NCBI RefSeq assembly: GCF_049897565.1
Contig: NZ_JAFCWM010000007.1
Span: forward strand, 62,001-126,000
Reading direction: 5' to 3'
Length of the DNA stretch: 64,000 bases
Source: JAFCUW01 sp049897565
GTDB lineage: Bacteria > Pseudomonadota > Gammaproteobacteria > Burkholderiales > Burkholderiaceae_D
Positions 7,314 to 15,466 of this stretch are shown here, piece by piece; positions within the stretch are counted from its first letter, which is position 1, and every line of letters begins with the position of its first letter. Position numbers and translations under genes: made by a program. A model generated the notes under the pieces. That model worked only from the letters and a program-made list of their open reading frames with translations, made no database searches and was not told the origin of the DNA.

Positions 7314-9460
7314 ACCGCCGCGGCTTCCTGAAAACCACTGGAGCGGCCGGCCTGGTGTTCGCCTTCCACATCCCGTTCGCCTCCGCGCAAACGGCCGACG
7401 CGCCTGAGGTCAACGCCTGGGTGGTCGTCAGGCCGGACGAGACCATCGTCATCCGCATCGCCCGTTCCGAAATGGGGCAGGGCACGCTGACCGGCCTGGC
7501 CCAGCTGGTGGTCGAGGAACTCGACGCCGACTGGAGCCGCGTCACCACCGAATATCCGACGCCCGGCCAGAGCCTGGCGCGTAACCGCGTGTGGGGCAGT
7601 TTTTCGACCGGCGGCAGCCGCGGCATGCGTGAGTCGCACGAGTATGTGCGCAAGGGCGGCGCCGCCGCGCGCATGATGCTGGTGCAGGCCGCCGCCGCCG
7701 AATGGAACGTGCCGGTCGCCGAGTGCGTGGCCGCCAACAGCGTCATCACCCACACGCCGACCGGCCGCAAGAGCAGCTACGGCAAGGTGGCGATTGCCGC
7801 CGGCAAGCTGGCGCCACCGGCCGCCACCGGCATCGTGCTGAAGGATCCGAAAGACTGGAAGCTCGCCGGCAAGCGCCTGGCGCGCCTCGACACCGTCGCC
7901 AAGACGAACGGCTCGCAGATCTACGGCATGGACCTGACGATGCCCGGCATGCTCAACGCCGCCATCAAGGACTGCCCGGTTTTCGGCGGCAAGGTAAAAA
8001 GCTTCGACGCCGCCGCGATCGAAAAGCGCCCCGGCATCAAGAAGGTTCTGCAGATCGGCGACAGCGCCGTGGCGGTGGTGGCCGACACCTGGTGGCGCGC
8101 CCGCAGCGCGCTCGAGGCCTTGCCGATCGTTTGGGACGAAGGACCGAACGCCAAACTTTCCAGCGCCGACATCGCCGCTACCCTGAAGGCCGGGCTGGAC
8201 GCGACCGATGCCGTGGTCGGCAACCAGAATGGCGACGCGCGCGCGGCGATTGCCGCCTCGGTGCGCAAGGTCGAAGCGGTGTATTCGTACCCGTACCAGA
8301 ACCACGCGACGATGGAGACGATGAACGCGACCGCGCGCTGGACGCCGGAGCGCTGCGAAGTGTGGACGCCAACCCAGAACGGCGAAGCGGCGCTGGCAGC
8401 GGCGGCCGAAGCTGCCGGCCTGCCGCCGGCCAAGTGCGAAGTCTACAAGCTGCACCTGGGCGGCGGTTTCGGCCGCCGCGGCGCGGTGCACGACTGGGTG
8501 CGCCAGGCGGTGGAAATCGCCAAGGCGATGCCCGGCACGCCGGTCAAACTGATCTGGTCGCGCGAGGAAGACATGCTGCACGGTCGCTACCATCCGGTCA
8601 CCCAGTGCAAGATGACGGCCGGCCTGGACGCCAAGGGCGAGATCACCGGACTGCACATGCGCATTTCGGGCCAGTCGATCCTGGCGTCGGTGTCGCCGCA
8701 GTCGATCAAGGACGGCAAGGACCCGGTGGTGTTCCAGGGCCTGAACGCGCCGGGACCGGAAGCGTCGATCGGCTACACTTTTGCCAACCTGCTGGTCGAC
8801 CATGCGATGCGCAATCCGCCGGTGCCGGCCGGCTTCTGGCGCGGCGTGAACCTGAACCAGAACGCGGTCTACCTCGAATGCTTCATCGACGAGATCGCGC
8901 ACGCCACCGAGCAGGATCCGCTGGCCTTGCGGCGCAAGCTGATGGCCAACAGCCCCAAGCACCTGGCGGTATTGAACGCCGTCGCCGAGCGCGCCGGCTG
9001 GGGCAAGAAACCGGCCAAGGGCGTGTTTCGCGGGCTGTCGCAGACGATGGGCTTTGGCAGCTACGTCGCCGCCTGCGCCGAAGTCTCGGTCAGCAAGGAC
9101 GGCAAGCTGAAGATCCACCGCATCGTCGCGGCCACCGATTCGGGCCACGCGGTCAATCCGCAGCAGATCGAGTACCAGGTCGAGGGATCGTTCTCGTACG
9201 GCTTGTCGGCGGCGCTGTTCGGCGAGTGCACGCTGAAGAACGGCCGCATGGAGCAGGACAACTTCAGCACCTACCCGGTGATGACGATGGCCGACATGCC
9301 GAAGGTCGAGACGATCGTGATGCCGTCCGGCGGCTTCTGGGGCGGGGTGGGCGAGCCGACCATCGCCGTGGCGGCGCCGGCGGTGCTGAACGCGATCTTC
9401 GCGGCCACCGGCAAGCGGGTGCGCGACCTGCCGCTGAAGCACCACAGCCTGAAGGCGTAA
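7310..9460 (+). CDS. Molybdopterin-binding subunit, xanthine dehydrogenase family (IorB-like)
   Basis: Large catalytic subunit (716 residues) of an aldehyde- or N-heterocycle-oxidising hydroxylase. The N-terminus MNRRGFLKTTGAAGLVFAFH is a Tat signal, so the folded cofactor-containing enzyme is probably exported. Two Ald_Xan_dh_C2-type regions follow, with LGGGFGRRG and GFWRGVNLNQN as cofactor-contact stretches and the catalytic Glu in GGVGEPTIAVAAP near the C-terminus. The start is the ATG overlapping the small-subunit stop. There is no own cytochrome c domain; electrons may go to the cytochrome encoded 3 bp downstream (soxX). The substrate cannot be told from sequence; isoquinoline is only the family name. 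Confidence 0.9.
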   Translation: MNRRGFLKTTGAAGLVFAFHIPFASAQTADAPEVNAWVVVRPDETIVIRIARSEMGQGTLTGLAQLVVEELDADWSRVTTEYPTPGQSLARNRVWGSFSTGGSRGMRESHEYVRKGGAAARMMLVQAAAAEWNVPVAECVAANSVITHTPTGRKSSYGKVAIAAGKLAPPAATGIVLKDPKDWKLAGKRLARLDTVAKTNGSQIYGMDLTMPGMLNAAIKDCPVFGGKVKSFDAAAIEKRPGIKKVLQIGDSAVAVVADTWWRARSALEALPIVWDEGPNAKLSSADIAATLKAGLDATDAVVGNQNGDARAAIAASVRKVEAVYSYPYQNHATMETMNATARWTPERCEVWTPTQNGEAALAAAAEAAGLPPAKCEVYKLHLGGGFGRRGAVHDWVRQAVEIAKAMPGTPVKLIWSREEDMLHGRYHPVTQCKMTAGLDAKGEITGLHMRISGQSILASVSPQSIKDGKDPVVFQGLNAPGPEASIGYTFANLLVDHAMRNPPVPAGFWRGVNLNQNAVYLECFIDEIAHATEQDPLALRRKLMANSPKHLAVLNAVAERAGWGKKPAKGVFRGLSQTMGFGSYVAACAEVSVSKDGKLKIHRIVAATDSGHAVNPQQIEYQVEGSFSYGLSAALFGECTLKNGRMEQDNFSTYPVMTMADMPKVETIVMPSGGFWGGVGEPTIAVAAPAVLNAIFAATGKRVRDLPLKHHSLKA

Positions 9461-9463
9461 GCC

Positions 9464-9874
9464 GTGCGCGTGCTCGCTTGCCTGTGGTTTGCCTGCGCGT
9501 CGGTGCAGGCGGAGGCCAGCAGCATGGCGCCGCTCACCGCCGAACCGGGTGACGCGGTGCGCGGCCGGGCGATTGTCGCCAACCGCCAGCTGGGCCTGTG
9601 CTTGCTGTGCCACAGCGGGCCGGTTCCGGAGGAACGCTTCCAGGGAAACTTGGCGCCGCCGCTGGACGGCGCCGGCGCGCGCTGGTCGGCCGCCCAGCTG
9701 CGCATGCGGATGGTCGACGCCAGCACCTTCAATCCGGAGACCGTCATGCCGTCGTACTTCAAACCCGGCAGCGCCGCGCGCACGCCGGCCGCGCTGCAAA
9801 ATAAAACCATCCTCTCCGCCCAGCAGGTGGAAGACGTGGTGGCTTACCTGCAGACCCTGAGGACGGCGCCATGA
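9464..9874 (+). CDS. soxX: SoxX, sulfur-oxidation cytochrome c
   Basis: Monoheme subunit of the periplasmic SoxXA complex, which couples thiosulfate to the SoxY carrier. It has 136 residues with a short signal peptide (to about Ala17), heme motif CLLCH at 46-50 and the probable distal ligand Met95 in VMPSYF. The stretch EERFQGNLAPPLDGAGARWS is typical of SoxX rather than of generic cytochromes. A GTG start is used 3 bp after the hydroxylase gene stop. The 3' end overlaps soxY by 4 bp, showing one operon. Confidence 0.92.
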   Translation: MRVLACLWFACASVQAEASSMAPLTAEPGDAVRGRAIVANRQLGLCLLCHSGPVPEERFQGNLAPPLDGAGARWSAAQLRMRMVDASTFNPETVMPSYFKPGSAARTPAALQNKTILSAQQVEDVVAYLQTLRTAP

Positions 9875-10317
9875 TCGACCAGCGCCGCCGCAAAGTGCTG
9901 GCCGGCCTGGGCGCGCTGGCGCTCGTCGGTTCCGCCGCCGCCACGCCGGAAGAAATGGCGGCCGCGATCAAGGCCTTCACCGGCGGCACCGCGCCTAAGC
10001 AGGGCAGGGTCACGTTGGACGTCGCCACCCTGGTCGACAACGGCAACACCGTTCCGGTCGCGGTGCGGGTCGACAGCCCGATGACGGCCGCCGACCATGT
10101 CGCCGCGATCGCCATCTTCAACGAACGCAATCCCGAAACGGGCGTGGCGGTGTTCACGCTGGGGCCGCGCGCCGGCAAGGCCGAGGTGTCGACCCGCATT
10201 CGCATGGCCACGTCGCAAAAGCTGGTGGCGCTGGCGCGCATGAGTGACGGCAGCTGCTGGATGCACAGCGCCGACGTGGTGGTGGCGCTGGCCGCCTGCA
10301 TCGAAGGGGAGGCATAG
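9871..10317 (+). CDS. soxY: SoxY, sulfur carrier subunit (atypical C-terminus)
   Basis: Periplasmic subunit that carries the sulfur substrate on a C-terminal cysteine as part of SoxYZ. It has 148 residues with a Tat-like signal (MIDQRRRKVLAGLGALALVG) and the SoxY immunoglobulin-like core with FNERNPETGVAVFTLGPRAG. The well-known swinging arm GGCGG is not present; the protein ends in ALAACIEGEA, so Cys143 would be the carrier residue, four residues further from the end than expected. A second cysteine, Cys129, is in DGSCWMHS. Start overlaps soxX; soxZ follows directly. Assigned by homology of the core and by position between soxX and soxZ. Confidence 0.88.
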   Translation: MIDQRRRKVLAGLGALALVGSAAATPEEMAAAIKAFTGGTAPKQGRVTLDVATLVDNGNTVPVAVRVDSPMTAADHVAAIAIFNERNPETGVAVFTLGPRAGKAEVSTRIRMATSQKLVALARMSDGSCWMHSADVVVALAACIEGEA

Positions 10318-10641
10318 ATGGCGCGCGCCCTGATCCACATGCAGGCCACCGCCAGGCGCGGCGAGGTGATCGAGATCCGCGCATTGATCGCCCATCCGAT
10401 GGAGACGGGCTTTCGGCCAGGCGCCGACGGCAAGGTGCTGGCGCGCGACATCATCCGACGCTTCACCTGCCGCTACAACGGCGAGGTCGTCTTCGCGGCC
10501 GAGCTGCACCCGGCCATCTCGGCCAATCCGTACATCGCCTTTTACACTGTGGCCACCGACAGCGGCGCGCTCGAATTCAAATGGGAGGGCGACCGCGGCT
10601 TCGCCCAGACCGAAACCATGCCGATCACGGTGGCAGCTTGA
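10318..10641 (+). CDS. soxZ: SoxZ, sulfur carrier complex subunit
   Basis: Partner of SoxY in the SoxYZ carrier complex. It has 107 residues with typical stretches: IEIRALIAHPMETGFRPGADG near the start, FTCRYNGEVVF in the middle, and a C-terminal FKWEGDRGFAQTETMPITV. There is no signal peptide, as expected, because SoxZ is exported bound to SoxY through the Tat signal. The start codon immediately follows the soxY stop, and the stop overlaps the soxA start (TGATG). Confidence 0.94.
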   Translation: MARALIHMQATARRGEVIEIRALIAHPMETGFRPGADGKVLARDIIRRFTCRYNGEVVFAAELHPAISANPYIAFYTVATDSGALEFKWEGDRGFAQTETMPITVAA

Positions 10642-11405
10642 TGATGCCGGCGCGCCTGATTGCGCTCGTCATGCTGCTGGGCGCCGCCCTGGTGCACGCC
10701 GGCGACACGCGCAAGTCCGGTGCCGAGTTCATCAACCCGTCGACGCAGGCAATGCAGCGCGACGACACCCAGAATCCCGCAATGCTGTGGGTCGGCGGCG
10801 GCGAGGCGCTGTGGCAGCGCAAGGCCGGCCGCAGCGACCAGTCGTGCGCCGGCTGCCATGGCAACGCGAAAGTCAGCATGCGCGGCGTGGCGGCGCGTTA
10901 TCCGGCGTTCGACACGCGCACAATGGCTGCCCTCAATCTCGGGCAGCGCGTCAACCAGTGCCGCGTCAATCACCAGCAGGCCGAGCCCCTGCGCGCCGAA
11001 AGCGAAGAGCTGCTCGGCATCGAAAGCTACATCGCCTTGCAGTCGCGCGGCATGCCGCAGGCGCCGCCGGCGGACCCGCGCCTGCAGCCGGCGCGCGAGC
11101 GCGGCCAGCGCCTGTTCGCCCAGCGCATCGGCCAGCTGAACCTGTCGTGCGCGCAGTGCCATGACAGCAATGCGGGCAACCGCCTGGGCGGCAGCACCAT
11201 CCCGCAGGGCCATGCGCTCGCCTATCCGGTCTACCGGCTCGAATGGCAGGGCATGGGATCGCTGCAGCGCCGGCTGCGCAACTGCATGAGCGGCGTGCGC
11301 GCCGAAGTCCCCGCTTTCAATGCGCAGGAACTGGTCGACCTCGAGGTCTACCTGGCCGCGCGCGACAAGGGGATGAAACTGGAAGCGCCTGGCGTGCGGC
11401 CGTAA
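10641..11405 (+). CDS. soxA: SoxA, diheme cytochrome c of the SoxXA complex
   Basis: Catalytic cytochrome joining thiosulfate to the SoxY cysteine. It has 254 residues. The signal peptide ends near HAGDTRKSG. Two heme motifs are present, CAGCH (69-73) and CAQCH (170-174), so this is the diheme form. Cys215, in RRLRNCMSGVR, is the conserved active-site cysteine that ligates heme. The start chosen is the ATG overlapping the soxZ stop, followed by a hydrophobic signal; a second ATG directly after it would be equally good. Confidence 0.94.
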   Translation: MMPARLIALVMLLGAALVHAGDTRKSGAEFINPSTQAMQRDDTQNPAMLWVGGGEALWQRKAGRSDQSCAGCHGNAKVSMRGVAARYPAFDTRTMAALNLGQRVNQCRVNHQQAEPLRAESEELLGIESYIALQSRGMPQAPPADPRLQPARERGQRLFAQRIGQLNLSCAQCHDSNAGNRLGGSTIPQGHALAYPVYRLEWQGMGSLQRRLRNCMSGVRAEVPAFNAQELVDLEVYLAARDKGMKLEAPGVRP

Positions 11406-11417
11406 TGGAGGACTGAC

Positions 11418-11720
11418 ATGAAACTACTCGCGTTCCTGATGCTGTGCGCTGCCGCGGCAGCGTCGCACGCTGCCGGCAGCGGCCAGCGGCTGTATGCCAG
11501 CTGCGCTGCCTGCCACGGCACCGCCGGCGCCGGCAGTGGCGGCGTGCTGCCAAGGCTGGCCGGGCAGCCGAAAGACGCGCTGGCCGACAGCATGCGCGCG
11601 TTCAAGGCCGGCACGCGCCAGGCCACCATCATGCAGCAGATCGCCAAGGGCTACAGCGACGAACAGATCGAACTGATCGCCGCCTATCTGGCGGCGCAGC
11701 CGGCGGAGCGGCGCAAATGA
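11418..11720 (+). CDS. Small c-type cytochrome (SoxE/FccA-like)
   Basis: A 100-residue periplasmic monoheme cytochrome with a signal peptide (cleavage near SHA-AGS), heme motif CAACH at 29-33 and a class I fold. The likely distal Met is in ATIMQQIAKG. Its place just before a flavoprotein of the sulfide dehydrogenase family suggests it is the electron-accepting subunit of that enzyme (SoxE or FccA role). The upstream GGAGGACTGAC gives a strong ribosome site. The stop overlaps the next start. Confidence 0.85.
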   Translation: MKLLAFLMLCAAAAASHAAGSGQRLYASCAACHGTAGAGSGGVLPRLAGQPKDALADSMRAFKAGTRQATIMQQIAKGYSDEQIELIAAYLAAQPAERRK

Positions 11721-12970
11721 GGCGCCGCCAGTTCATCGGCGGCATCGGCGCGCTGGTGTCGCTGGCCGGCTGCGCCAGCACCGGCGCGGCCGGCCGGCCT
11801 CACGTGGTGGTGGTCGGCGGCGGCTACGGCGGCGCCACCGCCGCCAGGTACATCCGGTTGTGGAGCGTAGGCGCGATCGACGTCACCCTGGTCGAGCCGA
11901 ACGCCACTTTTGTCTCGTGTCCGCTGTCGAACCTGGTGCTGGGCGGCTCGAAGTCGATGGCCGACATCACGCTTGGCTACGAGGCGCTGGCGGCGCACGG
12001 CGTACGCATCGTGCGCGACCGCGCCGAGCGCATCGACGCCGCCAGACAGTCGGTGCTGCTCGCCGGCGGCCAGTCGCTGCGCTACGACCGGCTGGTGCTC
12101 TCGCCCGGCGTCGATTTTCTGTGGGACCAGCTGCCCGGCATGCAGAAGGACGGCGCGCAGGAGCGCGTGCTGCACGCCTGGAAGGCCGGCGCCCAGACCG
12201 CGGCGCTGCGCGCGCAGCTGCAGGCGATGCCCGACGGCGGCGTGTTCGCGCTGACGATTCCGCCGGCGCCGTACCGCTGCCCGCCCGGCCCGTATGAGCG
12301 GGCTTGCCAGGTGGCGCACTACTTCAGCGTCGCCAAGCCGAAGTCGAAGGTGCTGATCCTCGACGCCAACGAAGACGTGGTGTCGAAGGGCGCGCTGTTC
12401 AAGAAAATCTGGGCGACGCGCTATGCCGGCATCATCGAATACCGGCCGGGCTTTCATGCCGTCGACGTCGACGCGGCCAGCCGCACCGCAATCTTCGAGC
12501 TGGGCGACAAGGTCAGGGCGGACGTGCTCAACGTGATCCCGCCGCAGCGCGCCGGCAGCGTCGCCATCGACGCCGGCGCCGGCAAGCGCTGGTGTGAAGT
12601 CGACTTTTTGACGTTCGAATCGACGCAGGTGAAAAACGTGCACGTGCTCGGCGACGCCATCCAGGCCGCGCCGCTGATGCCCAAGTCGGCGCACATGGCG
12701 AACCAGCACGCGAAGGTCTGCGCCGGCGCGGTGGTGGACTTGCTGAGCGGGCGCGCGCCGAACCCGGCGCCGATGCTGACCAATACCTGCTACAGCTTCG
12801 TCAACGACCGCGAAGTGATCCACGTGGCGTCGGTGCACGCCTACGATGCGGCCAAAAAGACGCTGCTGGTGGTGCCCGGCTCGGGCGGCGTGTCGTCTGG
12901 CGCCAGCGAACTGGAAGGCACGTATGCGATGAACTGGGCGCGCAACATCTGGGACGATACGCTGCTCTAG
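11717..12970 (+). CDS. soxF: SoxF / flavocytochrome c sulfide dehydrogenase flavoprotein subunit
   Basis: FAD-dependent sulfide-oxidising subunit, 417 residues. A Tat-type signal (MRRRQFIGGIGALVSLAGC) also carries a lipobox-like LAGC. The dinucleotide-binding motif is VVVVGGGYGGATAARYI. Redox cysteines are present in VSCPLSNLVLGG and RCPPGPYERAC. The C-terminal region NTCYSFVNDREVIHVASVHA matches the FCSD flavin-binding domain. It is the last gene of the operon starting with the molybdenum hydroxylase and is followed by a palindromic repeat instead of a clear T-tailed terminator. Confidence 0.9.
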   Translation: MRRRQFIGGIGALVSLAGCASTGAAGRPHVVVVGGGYGGATAARYIRLWSVGAIDVTLVEPNATFVSCPLSNLVLGGSKSMADITLGYEALAAHGVRIVRDRAERIDAARQSVLLAGGQSLRYDRLVLSPGVDFLWDQLPGMQKDGAQERVLHAWKAGAQTAALRAQLQAMPDGGVFALTIPPAPYRCPPGPYERACQVAHYFSVAKPKSKVLILDANEDVVSKGALFKKIWATRYAGIIEYRPGFHAVDVDAASRTAIFELGDKVRADVLNVIPPQRAGSVAIDAGAGKRWCEVDFLTFESTQVKNVHVLGDAIQAAPLMPKSAHMANQHAKVCAGAVVDLLSGRAPNPAPMLTNTCYSFVNDREVIHVASVHAYDAAKKTLLVVPGSGGVSSGASELEGTYAMNWARNIWDDTLL

Positions 12971-12985
12971 ACCCCGCTTAGTTCC

Positions 12986-13046
12986 GGTGTCAGGTCTGAC
13001 ATTCGGACATTCGGTCGGTGAATGTCCGAATGTCAGACCTGACACC
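12986..13046. repeat. Intergenic palindrome, 27-bp arms, TCAGGTCTGAC family
   Basis: A perfect inverted repeat with 27-bp arms (12986-13012 and 13020-13046) around a 7-base centre. The outer part is shared with the 70-bp palindrome at 50310; the inner part differs by paired changes on both arms. There is no T-run, so it is not a classic terminator, although it lies between convergent genes and may act as one. Confidence 0.9.
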
Positions 13047-13079
13047 AGCACTTCGACGGCGCCGCCAGCGGCCAGGGCT

Positions 13080-13406
13080 TTACTTGCCGAACGCAGTGGC
13101 GGCCGGCATCGGCGTCGAATTGGTGATCTGCATCGCCTGCTCGGCCGTGAAGCCCTTGCTGCGCAGCGCGTCGAACAGGTTTTTCTTGAACGCGGCGATG
13201 CGCTCGGCCGTTTCCGGCCGCGCCGCAAACTTGACCTGCGTCTCCATCTGCACTTCCGACATGCGCGCCAGCATCGGCAGCATCGACACCATGCTGGCGT
13301 CGAGCGTCGTCTGCATCTGTTCGGGCGTCGGCTTGTTCGGCGACTGCGCCTGGGCGAGCGTGGTCAGGCCGAGCAGGGCCGAAATCAACATGGTCTGAAA
13401 GGGCAT
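13080..13406 (-). CDS. Small secreted protein of unknown function
   Basis: A 108-residue protein starting MPFQTMLISALLGLTTLAQA, a clear Sec signal, followed by a helical Gln/Met-rich domain. The last 40 residues (FKKNLFDALRSKGFTAEQAM) resemble a helical region found in DUF2059-type secreted proteins, but I cannot name the family with confidence. The start was chosen for the signal peptide and a GGAG sequence about 7 bases upstream; longer in-frame starts would bury the signal. Convergent with soxF. Confidence 0.75.
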   Translation of the reverse strand: MPFQTMLISALLGLTTLAQAQSPNKPTPEQMQTTLDASMVSMLPMLARMSEVQMETQVKFAARPETAERIAAFKKNLFDALRSKGFTAEQAMQITNSTPMPAATAFGK

Positions 13407-13564
13407 CGGGTCACTCCAATCAAAGAAATTGTCATCCATCGGGCCGGGCTGGTGTGTGGTACCGAACGGATCGGTAGCCGGCATGCGCTTAGTATGGTTG
13501 GGTTGCCGCTTCGCCGAACACGCGGGCGGCATTTCCTCCCACCAGCATCACCACGAAAGCCATC

Positions 13565-13945
13565 ATGTCACTCAATAACGCCGTCGTCTGGATCGATCAT
13601 ACCAAAGCGCAAGTCATTCATTTCAACGCCGATGCAGCCGATTCGGAATCGATGAAGACCCATTCGACCCATCCGCATCCGCACCAGCGCCACGGCGACA
13701 CCCATGCCAACGAAGATGACAACACGCGTTTCTTCGACGACATCGCCGCTGCCTTGACGGATGCGCAGCAGATCTTGGTAGTCGGTCCCGCACAGGAAAA
13801 GACGGTCTTTGTCAGCCACCTGACCGCGACCATGCCGGCACTTGCCGAGAAGATCAAGGCTGTCGAGACGGTCGATCATCCGAGCAATGGCGAGCTGCTA
13901 GAGCATGCGCGCAAGTACTTCGTCAGCGCCGGCGGCCTGCGCTAA
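13565..13945 (+). CDS. Conserved eRF1/host-attachment-like protein ('translational machinery protein')
   Basis: A 126-residue cytosolic protein with a histidine-rich central segment (HSTHPHPHQRHGDTHAN). The N-terminus AVVWIDHTKAQVIHF and the segment FDDIAAALTDAQQILVVGP resemble small proteins in proteobacteria annotated as translational machinery or eRF1 domain-like proteins. That name is from memory of annotations, and no activity is established. It stands alone; no operon partner is visible. The His-rich stretch could bind metal (inference). Confidence 0.65.
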   Translation: MSLNNAVVWIDHTKAQVIHFNADAADSESMKTHSTHPHPHQRHGDTHANEDDNTRFFDDIAAALTDAQQILVVGPAQEKTVFVSHLTATMPALAEKIKAVETVDHPSNGELLEHARKYFVSAGGLR

Positions 13946-14067
13946 CAGCGGCGCGGACGTCTGGCCGGCACACCTGTTGCCGGTCATTGGTCTTCGAGCC
14001 CCCATTTGCCGCGGCGGCGCACCAGAGGCACGGCGGAGCGCCAATATGCTCGGTTTGTCACGCGCGG

Positions 14068-15456
14068 TCAGACGAAGCCGAGATTGCGCGCGCTGACGTT
14101 GTAGTTGACCAGGCTTGGCAACATGCCCAGCAGGTCGCTGTCGGACACGCCCATCCACTTGCCGAGCGTGGCCGCCAGCTGGTCGACCGACGTGGTCGGC
14201 AGCAGCCGGCCCTGGCCGACATCATCCGGCCCGCCGTTGGCGACGACCGGCGCGGTGCCGTAGAAGCGCTGGCCCTTGACCGCGCCGCCCATCACGAAAT
14301 GCATGCTGCCCCAGCCGTGGTCGGAGCCGTCGTTGTTGCCGCTCATGGTGCGGCCAAAGTCGGACGCGGTAAAGGTCGTGATCTTGTCGGCCAGGCCCAG
14401 TTCGACTGTCGCCTGCTGGAATGCCGCCAGTGCGCCGGCCACGCCGCCGAGCAAGCCCGGATGCGCCGTCAGCATGGCGTCGTGCGTATCGAAGCCGCCC
14501 ATCGAAACGAAAAACACTTGCCGCTTGGCGCCCAACGCCGGGCCGGCCGAGATCATGCGCGCGACCATCTTCAGCTGGTCGGCCAGGTTGTTGCCGGCTG
14601 GGAAGGCGGTGGCGAGTGCAGGGCTCGATGCGAGCGCGCCGGTCAGCACGGTGTCGGCGTCGATCGAGCGCTTGGTGACGCGGCTGTATTCATTTTCCAG
14701 CAAGTGCGCGCGCGGCTGGCTGACCAGCGTGCGCAGCGCCTCCGAGCATGCGCTTGAACCGAACAGCGGCGCCTTCAACCCGGCCAGCGGCACCGAGCCG
14801 GCGGTCGACACCTGGTACTGCACCGCCGATTTGCCGGACATGAACACGGCGTTGCCGGACACGTTGACGCAGGTGAAGGTGGCGTTGCCGTTGCCGCTTT
14901 CGAACAGGTCGCCGATGCGCCCGCCCCAGCCGGACGTGGCGCCTTCCGGCGACGACGATTGCCATACCGATTGCTGGTCGTTGTGCGAAAACAGTTTCGG
15001 TGGCAGCTTGACCGACTTGTTGGTGTATTGCAGCTTGGTGGTTGGCTGCACCAGGGTGCCGACGTTGAGGATCACGCCCATCCGGCCGGCATCGAACAGC
15101 GGCAGCAGCGGCGCCAGTTCCGGCGCCAGCGCGTAGGCGTGCGCCATGCCGGACGAGTCGAGCGGCGTGGCCGACGGCTTGAGCACGGTTGGCGACAGGG
15201 CCGCGTTGGCGTAGGCAAAGCTCGGACGCATCTGCTGGTAGGCGGCGTAGCTGGCGCCGTCGTACGGCACCAGCGTGTTGGCGTAGTCGTTGCCGCCGTA
15301 CAGGAACACGCACACCAGCGCCTTGTAGTCGCTCGCCGTGGCGGCGGACGCTTCCGCCATCGCCGCCAGGTTCAGTGCCCACGGCGCGGCAACGCCCGCC
15401 ACCGACAGTGCCGACGCGCGCTTGAGGAAGGAACGGCGCGATTGATTGTTATGCAT
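14068..15456 (-). CDS. DUF1501 family Tat-exported protein
   Basis: A 462-residue protein with a twin-arginine signal (MHNNQSRRSFLKRASALSV). The alkaline phosphatase/sulfatase-like DUF1501 fold shows VFLYGGNDYANTLVPYDG near the N-terminus, GGFDTHDAM around 335 and SDFGRTMSGNNDGSDHGWGS around 375. No function is established for the family. The gene sits 10 bp downstream of a DUF1800 gene on the same strand, a pairing seen in many proteobacteria, so the two products probably act together outside the cytoplasm. Confidence 0.9.
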   Translation of the reverse strand: MHNNQSRRSFLKRASALSVAGVAAPWALNLAAMAEASAATASDYKALVCVFLYGGNDYANTLVPYDGASYAAYQQMRPSFAYANAALSPTVLKPSATPLDSSGMAHAYALAPELAPLLPLFDAGRMGVILNVGTLVQPTTKLQYTNKSVKLPPKLFSHNDQQSVWQSSSPEGATSGWGGRIGDLFESGNGNATFTCVNVSGNAVFMSGKSAVQYQVSTAGSVPLAGLKAPLFGSSACSEALRTLVSQPRAHLLENEYSRVTKRSIDADTVLTGALASSPALATAFPAGNNLADQLKMVARMISAGPALGAKRQVFFVSMGGFDTHDAMLTAHPGLLGGVAGALAAFQQATVELGLADKITTFTASDFGRTMSGNNDGSDHGWGSMHFVMGGAVKGQRFYGTAPVVANGGPDDVGQGRLLPTTSVDQLAATLGKWMGVSDSDLLGMLPSLVNYNVSARNLGFV

Positions 15457-15466
15457 GGCGGTGTCC

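Noticed and set aside
7214..9799. 861-codon open frame on the minus strand across the hydroxylase and soxX genes
   Set aside because: It has no recognisable domain, is Arg/His/Ala-rich as expected for the complement of high-GC codons, and lies opposite genes with clear motifs.
13018..13398. Plus-strand open frame opposite the small secreted protein
   Set aside because: The minus-strand frame has a signal peptide and a ribosome site; the plus frame begins inside a palindrome and has no sensible domain.
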